64,000 nt of DNA, from positions 9,535,900 through 9,599,899 of the forward strand of contig JAJHZJ010000531.1 in the NCBI GenBank assembly GCA_023548195.1, given 5' to 3'. The notes beneath the pieces are model-generated. The model did not search any database and was not told where the DNA came from. It worked only from the letters and a program-made list of their open reading frames with translations. Below are positions 58,280-64,000 of the stretch, piece after piece; position 1 is the first letter of the stretch, and each line of letters begins with the position of its first letter. The DNA is from Bettongia penicillata ogilbyi. Its lineage: Eukaryota; Chordata; Mammalia; Diprotodontia; Potoroidae. A program made the position numbers and the translations under genes.

Positions 58280-59460
58280 ATGATAGTTAAACCTATTGAA
58301 GATAATTAATATTCTAGGGACTCCTAAGAGAAAGGATTGACTATTTTTCCTAATCATGCCCTTCTGTTATCACTGAGTCTGAAGGTTATCCATTCTACAT
58401 CAAGGAAGAGTAAAACCTATATTTTGGAAATATAGGAATCTATTCCTTCATTTTTCCTCCTTTTTTCCCCTTCTGTGTTGTTTATTTACCATGAAGCATA
58501 GCATCTGATTTTGGGGTGTGTATATGCTTCATGCTGGGTGGTCACTAGGTAACAGTATCTTCCAGTAGGATAAACTGTCTGAGGCTAGTTCTGTGAAGAT
58601 GATCCAAGTCACTCCCAAGGAACAGAGACTCACATGACTGACGAGATCAGCAGTTAGAGACTGTGACATGTGCTGGGCTGCTAAGATGGAGGGACGGAAG
58701 CTACTCTCAGTACACTTTACTTGATTTTCCTGACTCCAGACTGAGGCTACTCTCTTGTCTTTAATCTTTCTTATGGTCCGAGGGAACTTTCTCCAGGTAG
58801 CCATAATAACTGTGAGGAAAAGCAGAAGTAATTTGGTATGCTGAAGATGGAGGAGCTCTATGTACCACTTATCAGTTTTTGTTTTAACCAATAAACAGAA
58901 AGCTGTATTCATTCTGATCCTCCTGACCCTTCTAATTAGTATAGTAAACAAGTTTAGAAGAAATAGCAATAAAGTAACAATAGCAGAAAGTAAGAGAGCA
59001 AAGGGGAACTTAGAAGTGTGACAGAGATTGACCCATAGATCAAAGGAGTATACTGTGAAAACTGTATCATGTATTAGCTAAAAAATCACATCTTGAAGCT
59101 ATGTGCTAAAATTAGGTGAAGCCAGGTAGTCCTTTCTGTGAAGACCTTTTGGGTCAATGATCCAAAAATGTCAGATAAGCTCTAGTCATCCACAGTAAGA
59201 CCAAGAGAACACCAAATGTTGCTGACAACTTTGAGGTGACATGCATGTGTTAAAGAATTAACCCCAATGTGGTATGGATAAGGGTTAGTCAATCCTCCAC
59301 CAAAACCCCCCAGAAATGAGACCCCAAACTCATGACCCTGAGACGTCTTCCACCTTCATCTGGGTCCATGCTTCTGAGTGTTCTCAACTCTACTTCATGG
59401 TTATGTGAGTCACTATCTATGACTTTCTCTTCTCCCCATTCTCTTCCTCATCCTGCCTAC
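58280..59460. other. Unassigned DNA with one 146-codon minus frame
   Basis: The frame 58969-58529 is open for 146 codons and starts with a hydrophobic stretch (MLFLLNLFTILI), with a second at LLLLFLTVIMA. I recognise no family, no splice sites were evident, and neighbouring DNA has the same composition. Not called as a gene. Confidence 0.35.
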
Positions 59461-59464
59461 CTGC

Positions 59465-59595
59465 TTCCACTGAGGAGGAGAAAGTGAGGCTGGGGACCTT
59501 GCACAGCCCTCTCTTACTCAAAACAAAGTCAAGTGCAAGTCATCTCATCATTTCTTTAATGCCATGGTCTTCTTCAAAAAGGAAGGATTAACACA
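59465..59595 (+). mobile_element. SINE block, reverse of 50036-50165
   Basis: 'gaggaggagaaagtgaggct', 'ccttgcacagccctctctta', 'aaagtcaagtgcaagtcatc', 'tcatcatttctttaatgcca', 'tggtcttcttcaaaaaggaa'. This uninterrupted copy is the reference for the split one at 60350/60998. Confidence 0.75.
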
Positions 59596-59751
59596 ACCTG
59601 TGAGTAGTCCGAGCCTGAGTGGGGATTTAGCCAGCTGGGTAATCCAGCTCATCCTCGCCCTTCTGTCTCCCTCTCCCTTTCCCATCTCCCAAGGAAGGTA
59701 AATTTGGATGGCCAGAGGCTGCCTAGTTAATTTGGGGTCAACTGGTTAGAT

Positions 59752-59764
59752 GTCTCTTTCTTTC

Positions 59765-59852
<88 letters not shown>

Positions 59853-59876
59853 TTTCTTTCTTTCTCTTTCTTTCTT

Positions 59877-59955
<79 letters not shown>

Positions 59956-60086
59956 CTCTCTCTCTTCTCTCTTTCTTTCTTTCTTTCCCTTCCTTCCTTC
60001 CTTCCTTCCTTCCTTCCTTCCTTCCTTCCTTCCTTCCTTCCTTCCTTCCTTCCTTCCTTCCTTCCTTCCTTCCTTTCTCTCTTTCC
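59752..60086. repeat. 335-bp (CTTT)n / (CCTT)n pyrimidine tract
   Basis: Almost pure pyrimidine on the plus strand: about 240 bp of CTTT with small CTCT breaks, then about 85 bp of CCTT. Open frames on both strands (Ser/Leu/Phe or Lys/Glu/Arg) are compositional. Confidence 0.97.
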
Positions 60087-60349
60087 TAAAACCCTAATCC
60101 CAATGCACTCTGAAGCCCATGTATTGGACAACACTAGGTCCCTGCTCAACCTCCACTAATGAGTGTTCTCTGGACTGTCCTGGCTTAGAATGATTATCAA
60201 CAGTAGCTGTTTCCCTCTTCCTTCCACCTTGATTTAGTTGTTTTTTTTTTTCTTTTGCTCATTAAAGGGACTATTCCGACTACTTCTTAAAGCATCTTAT
60301 TCACTGAATGTGATTTACCTCCCTCTAACTGAGTACCTGAAAAGGCCTT

Positions 60350-60482
60350 AGGCTAAAAAGGCCAAGGTCTCCCATTGCATCCTGGGCCATCTCCAGTCAT
60401 CTTGATGAATACTTGGTCACTGGAATCCAGTTGCCTCAGGAGGAGAAAGTGAGGCTAGTGAACTTGCACAACCCTTCCTCAG
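60350..60482 (+). mobile_element. SINE block, left part, split by an LTR-like insertion
   Basis: 'ggccaaggtctcccattgca', 'catctccagtcatcttgatg', 'ggaggagaaagtgaggctag' and 'acttgcacaacccttcctca' follow the SINE family seen at 59465. Sequence breaks off at 60482 and resumes at 60998. Confidence 0.75.
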
Positions 60483-60997
60483 TGTAATGGCAATCAAATT
60501 AGGATCCTTTGCTGTTTTTGTTTTACCAAAAGTGCCTCTGATTGAATAAAGTGATTGGACAGACTCTTTCCCACAGATTGATAGTATGTCCATTGTGGGA
60601 AGCTTGATTGGGGGAGTTATTCTGTAGGAGGGTCCCAACTACCTGTTCTTTTTTCTATTGAGGCACTGGGTCAGAGGGTTATGCTCTCTGGCTCTAAATA
60701 ATGCATAAATACCCTGGGAATGAGGTTTCACTTTGGAGATTCGTTTTTGGAAGAAGGTCCGTGTGCCAGATGAGACTCTGGGAAGCTGCTAAGCACCCCC
60801 ACTCCCAGTTTTTTGAAAACCCAGATATTGGTGCTTCCCTCTCTGGTAAAAATGTATATATGTTAGTGGTTACTTTGATTTTCTCTGATATCTGTGCTTG
60901 ATTAAAACTCAAAATTTTCCTTTTCTTCTATGAATGCAGATCTAAGGACCTGTGATAGCACACCTCCTCCATGTATGTTGGGATACTTATTGATCCA
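60483..60997 (+). mobile_element. Solo LTR-like insertion (about 515 bp)
   Basis: Starts TGTAATGG and ends TTGATCCA, so it has the TG...CA ends of an LTR. It sits inside a SINE whose two halves rejoin cleanly, and is flanked by ctcag (60478-60482) and ctcac (60998-61002), 4 of 5 matching. It has a TATA-like ATAAATA (60703-60710) and an ATTAAA poly(A)-like signal (60902-60907). No internal retroviral genes. The family is unknown to me. A non-retroviral insertion is the alternative. Confidence 0.55.
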
Positions 60998-61090
60998 CTC
61001 ACTCAAAAGAAAGTGAAGTGCAAGTCATGTCATCATTTCTCTGATGTTATGGTCATCTTCAAAAACGAAGAACTAACATGACAAAGACAG
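60998..61090 (+). mobile_element. SINE block, right part of the split element
   Basis: 'ctcactcaaaagaaagtgaa', 'gtgcaagtcatgtcatcatt', 'tctctgatgttatggtcatc' and 'ttcaaaaacgaagaactaac' continue the SINE broken at 60482. Confidence 0.75.
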
Positions 61091-61284
61091 TAACAACCTG
61101 CTTCCACCACCCCCTCTTTAAACTCTCATGCCATCTGCTTCCAAAGGCCTGGTTTTGTGTTATTTACCTCTGTTCTTTCTGTGACTTTTGCCCCTGCACA
61201 TGTGGTGCCTTATTAAAATGGGATTGAAGTGCTACTCATTGCTACTATTATGATTTTTCCCAGTAAGTACCCGAAGAACTGGAT

Positions 61285-61385
61285 TACCTGCCCTGAAGTC
61301 AAGAGGAGCTGAGTTCAAATTTAGCCTCAGACACTTACAAGCTATGTGACCTTGGGCAAGTCACTTAAACTCATTTGCTTCAAAA
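61285..61385 (+). mobile_element. SINE body fragment
   Basis: 'cctgaagtcaagaggagctg', 'agttcaaatttagcctcaga', 'cacttacaagctatgtgacc' and 'ttgggcaagtcacttaaact', ending in 'catttgcttc' and a short A-run. Confidence 0.82.
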
Positions 61386-61445
61386 AAGGATTCAAGTTTA
61401 TCTCATTCCAGATCCAGCAATCAATTTACTGTGCCATCTACCTGA
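61386..61445 (-). mobile_element. SINE head fragment, inverted
   Basis: Read on the minus strand it gives 'caggtagatggcacagtaaa' then 'gctggatctggaatgag', the usual SINE head. It therefore faces the fragment to its left, tail to tail. Confidence 0.65.
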
Positions 61446-61454
61446 GGAAAAGGA

Positions 61455-62885
61455 ATCATCCTTTCTTTGTATAACACTTGTGAACATGTGAAGTACATCC
61501 TCTGTTTCATACCAGTGCTGAGATTAAATTACTGTACTAGGTATCAACTTCTATCATACACGCTTATCTTGAAAAACAAAATGCTGACCTCATTGATAAC
61601 GTATTGGACCCTATGGAAAGGGTTTCCTGAGTTAGATAAATAACATATCTGTAATATTGTGTTTGTGCACAGTTCCACCCATGTTCCCAAAATCCAGAAA
61701 CTCCTGCCAGATTTATTCAATGGCAATGAAGTGGACAAGAATATCAATTTTAATGAAGCTATATTAAAGAGTTGCCCAAGCTTCCTTTGTGTCCAGGGAC
61801 AAATCTGAGAATGTTTATTCTTTAGCAGTGTTGAGAGTTACCCCTTTCCTCTGTTATTGAAATTAATGGAGGAGTTCTAGCAGTTCTGATTAAGAACCAT
61901 AGCTCCATCTCTTCCAAGCAGATACAGACCTTCACCACTTCTCTGGACATCTCTCTTACGGTGCTTATTCAGATTTCTGAGGGTGATAAAGTAATGACAA
62001 AGGATAAAAACCTACATAGACTCTTAGATAGAATGTCCACATTCATAGGAATGCTCCATCATCCTTACATTTTTCCTCAGATTGAGTGAAAATTGTCATT
62101 GATGAAAATGACATCATTGCATCAGCTGCAGAGAAGAGCACAGGCAACGAGCATAAGATTGCTGTCACCAATCACAAAGACCACCTGAGCAAGGCAAAGA
62201 AGACACTGAGCAGATGGTCCAGGAAGTTGAGAAATACAGGGCTAAAGATGAGGAGAGATAAAGGGGCCTTCCAAGAAATCAGCTGAGCCTTATGTTTTCA
62301 ATAATAAGTCCTTAGTGGAGGATAAGAAATTCTGAACCAAAAATTGGTAATGAGAATAAACATAGAGCTTTGACAGATGCAATTAAATGACCAGCTGGTT
62401 GGATAAGAACCAGACTTCTGAGAAAGAAGAAACTGAGCATCAGCAGAAAGAACTAGATGTCTATAACCACATAATTACTATTCTATTAGAGTGAAAGGGG
62501 CATGCCTCATCCTTTTGTGATCCTCCGGAGCTGGAGTTGAACTATCCAGATTTGCTCCTTCTGGATGCATCCTTGAAGAAGTCATCCAGAAGAGAAAAGA
62601 TTAGAAATAGCTTGTCAAAACTTGAAATACCCTTGTAGCAGTCTGGGTATACCCACATAGTCACATATACATGTACAAACATACATATACACATATAAAA
62701 ATATATATGTATACATACACATATATACACACATATACAAATATACACACACATAATCACATTTGAGTTTCTGTGTAAATTCTGGGCATTTTCAATAAAT
62801 GAAACTGGGCACAACTTGAGCAGTAAACAACATTATACTTCATCAAGAGTAAAAACAAATGAAAATGCAATAGAAAATTTAAAAG
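61455..62885 (+). pseudogene. HSPA8 pseudogene: HSPA8 (HSC70) processed pseudogene, 5'-truncated
   Basis: HSPA8 encodes the cytosolic constitutive Hsp70 chaperone. This copy covers from about the last third of the ATPase domain through the substrate-binding domain and lid to the EEVD end. Visible pieces in changing frames: KIQKLLPDLFNGNEVDKNIN, GDK-like DKSENV, a 'ccaagcagatacagaccttc' block (PTKQTQTF), EKSTGNEHKIAVTNHKDHLS, and LDKNQTSEKEE then EHQQKEL, which point to HSPA8 over HSPA1. No introns interrupt it although HSPA8 is multi-exon, so it is a retrocopy. Many stops and indels. Past the stop region, 'ttctgggcattttcaataaa' and 'gaaaatgcaata' match the HSPA8 3' UTR, split by a microsatellite at 62645-62760. 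Confidence 0.9.
62645..62760. repeat. CA/TA microsatellite inside the pseudogene 3' UTR
   Basis: Imperfect acat/atac units. The flanks on both sides read as HSPA8 C-terminal/3' UTR sequence. Confidence 0.85.
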
Positions 62886-62889
62886 AAAA

Positions 62890-63135
62890 AAGCTAGTAAA
62901 ATTAAAAACACTTTAAAAAGATAAAGACAGAAGTTTTTCCACGGAAAAACAAAAGGTCTCCCATTGGGTTCTCCTGCCTTCATTGCCTTTCCTAAAAGGC
63001 TTTTATCTGTTCAGTAGGTGATTTTCTGCTTCAGCCAACAAGCTTTTTAGACCAAAAAGCAAGGTCCTTCCAGACAGCTAACAACCTGAGACTTATTTTT
63101 TCTTTGAACTTCTATTTTGGGATCAAGGGTATGGG
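62890..63135. other. Unassigned DNA
   Basis: A-rich start that may include the pseudogene's poly(A) remnant, then mixed sequence with no family recognised. Confidence 0.4.
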
Positions 63136-63139
63136 TTCT

Positions 63140-63770
63140 TCTATCAGAGGAGCTGTTTAGTCATGTCCTACTCTTCGTGACACCATAGACCATAACAGAC
63201 TAGACCCTTTCTTCTTCTGTTGTCTCTCAAAGTCTTTCCAGTTTCATAATTATTGTTTCCATGACACTATCTCTCCATCTCATCCTCTTCTATCTCCTTT
63301 TCCTTTTGCCTTAAGTTTTTCCCAATGTCAGGGTCTTTTCAGGGACTCTGGAATTCTGTCTTCTCATCATGTGGCAAAAGCTATTATGCTTCAGCTTCAA
63401 TATCTGACCTTCCAGTGAGTAGTATGAATTAATTTCTTTAAGTATTGATGTTATCTCCTTGCTGCCCAAGAAACTTTCAAAAGTCTTCACTAGCATCACA
63501 ATTTGAAAGTATTAATTCCGCAGCTCTCAACTTTCCTTATGATCTTTTGTCCAACAATTATACATTATTGATGGAAAAACTGTAGCTTTTACTACATGAA
63601 CCTTTGTTAGCAAGGTGATACTTTTTAGTAGATTGTTTATATTTGTCATGGCTATCCTTCTAAGGAGCAAGCATCTTTTAATTTTATGGCTCCAACTGCC
63701 ATCTGCAGGGATCTTTGAGTCCAAGAATCTAAAATCTGAGACTACTTCCATTTCTTCTTCTATTTACCAG
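63140..63770 (-). pseudogene. RTE/BovB-type LINE reverse-transcriptase C-terminus, antisense
   Basis: Minus-strand frames give SDFRFLDSKIPADGSWSHKI, then KRCLLLRRIAMTNINNLLKS and LTKVHVVKATVFPSIMY. Next come TSILKEINSYYSLEGQILKL and HNSFCHMMRRQNSRVPEKTL, and near the end the HGV-K-RT-like tail ('atggtgtcacgaagagtagg'). This is the known C-terminal order of BovB-type RTE proteins (ADGDCSHEIKR, LPTKV.LVKAMVFPVVMYG, ILKEISP.YSLEGLMLKLK, LMRR..SLEKTL). Broken by stops and frameshifts. Its 3' end resembles the tail of the SINEs in this window. Confidence 0.88.
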
Positions 63771-63799
63771 AAAGTGATGGGACCAATTGCCAAGAACTT

Positions 63800-63905
63800 A
63801 CTTGTTTGTGCATATATATACATATGTATGTATATATGTATGTATGTGTATGTGTATGTATATACATACATATTAATTTATATTAATATATATATAATAT
63901 ATTCA
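63800..63905. repeat. TATG/TA microsatellite
   Basis: Imperfect tatg and tata units following the antisense RTE fragment. Confidence 0.88.
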
Positions 63906-64000
63906 ACATCAATCCAGCTTTTACCCTCTTTATTTTACCCTCATCAAAAGGTTTCTTAATTCCTATGTTGCCATTAAAATATATGAATACTACTGTATGA
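63906..64000. other. Unassigned window end
   Basis: Short AT-rich remainder; 'cttctgccctcttt'-type RTE text may continue but nothing firm is visible. Confidence 0.3.

Noticed and set aside
58529..58969. 146-codon minus-strand frame with hydrophobic start
   Set aside because: No recognised family, no splice or promoter context, and base composition like its flanks. In 64 kb on six frames one such frame can arise by chance. Kept only as a note.
59727..60149. 140-codon Lys/Glu/Arg frame and 115-codon Ser/Phe/Leu frame
   Set aside because: Both come from the CTTT/CCTT tract and mirror each other on opposite strands.
1..64000. tRNA, rRNA, snRNA or other RNA genes
   Set aside because: The tRNA-like sequences are SINE heads without intact cloverleaf or terminator. 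No snRNA, 5S, 7SL or Y RNA core was recognised by eye; a covariance-model scan would be decisive.

Overview
The window looks like AT-rich, repeat-dominated nuclear DNA from a marsupial. The basis is its repeat content. It has several 3' ends of a metatherian-type LINE-1, at least two half-LINE-1 (HAL1-like) pieces, an RTE/BovB-type LINE, old CR1/L3 and L2 pieces, and many tRNA-headed SINEs whose 3' tail matches the RTE tail. MIR-type fragments and many microsatellites are also present. Family names come from memory of consensus sequences, not from a search. The species cannot be fixed from this sequence alone.

I find no intact host protein-coding gene. The one clear gene-derived sequence is a dead processed copy of HSPA8 (HSC70) near the right end (61455-62885). 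A degenerate hAT/BED transposase-like reading frame lies at about 9555-10165. A coding-looking open stretch on the minus strand at 32268-32534 ends in a splice-donor-like GTAAGT and stays unexplained. Four stretches (22.1-22.5, 41.9-42.2, 52.4-52.9 and 55.9-56.6 kb) are free of repeats I recognise and look like conserved non-coding DNA, but that is inference. The overall picture is an intergenic or intronic gene desert.

Layout: 0-3.5 kb has old CR1/L3 and HAL1-like remnants. 4.8-6.9 kb is the clearest insertion story: a truncated L1 that carried about 270 bp of downstream flank (3' transduction) into a SINE, with a perfect 17-bp target duplication. 7-10.6 kb has a SINE, a LINE reverse-transcriptase tail and the BED/hAT relic. 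11.7-18 kb has SINEs, a HAL1-like element with both target duplications, another L1 tail, a MIR and a purine microsatellite. 19-30 kb is mainly antisense L1/HAL1 material. 30-38 kb has MIR and L2 pieces, a GATA tract, antisense L1 and a 222-bp ATC/GTC tract. 38-46 kb is mostly unassigned, with scattered MIR and two copies of a long old repeat. 46-52 kb has a CR1/L3 with a recognisable LEYCVQF motif, old antisense L1, and a younger antisense L1 with target duplications. 53-60 kb has SINEs, a further copy of the long repeat split by a MIR, and a 335-bp pyrimidine tract. 60-64 kb has a SINE split by a solo LTR, the HSPA8 pseudogene and an antisense RTE/BovB fragment.

There is no gene network here. 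The relations are parasitic and historical: nested insertions give a relative order of events, and the SINEs carry the tail of the RTE LINE that probably moved them.
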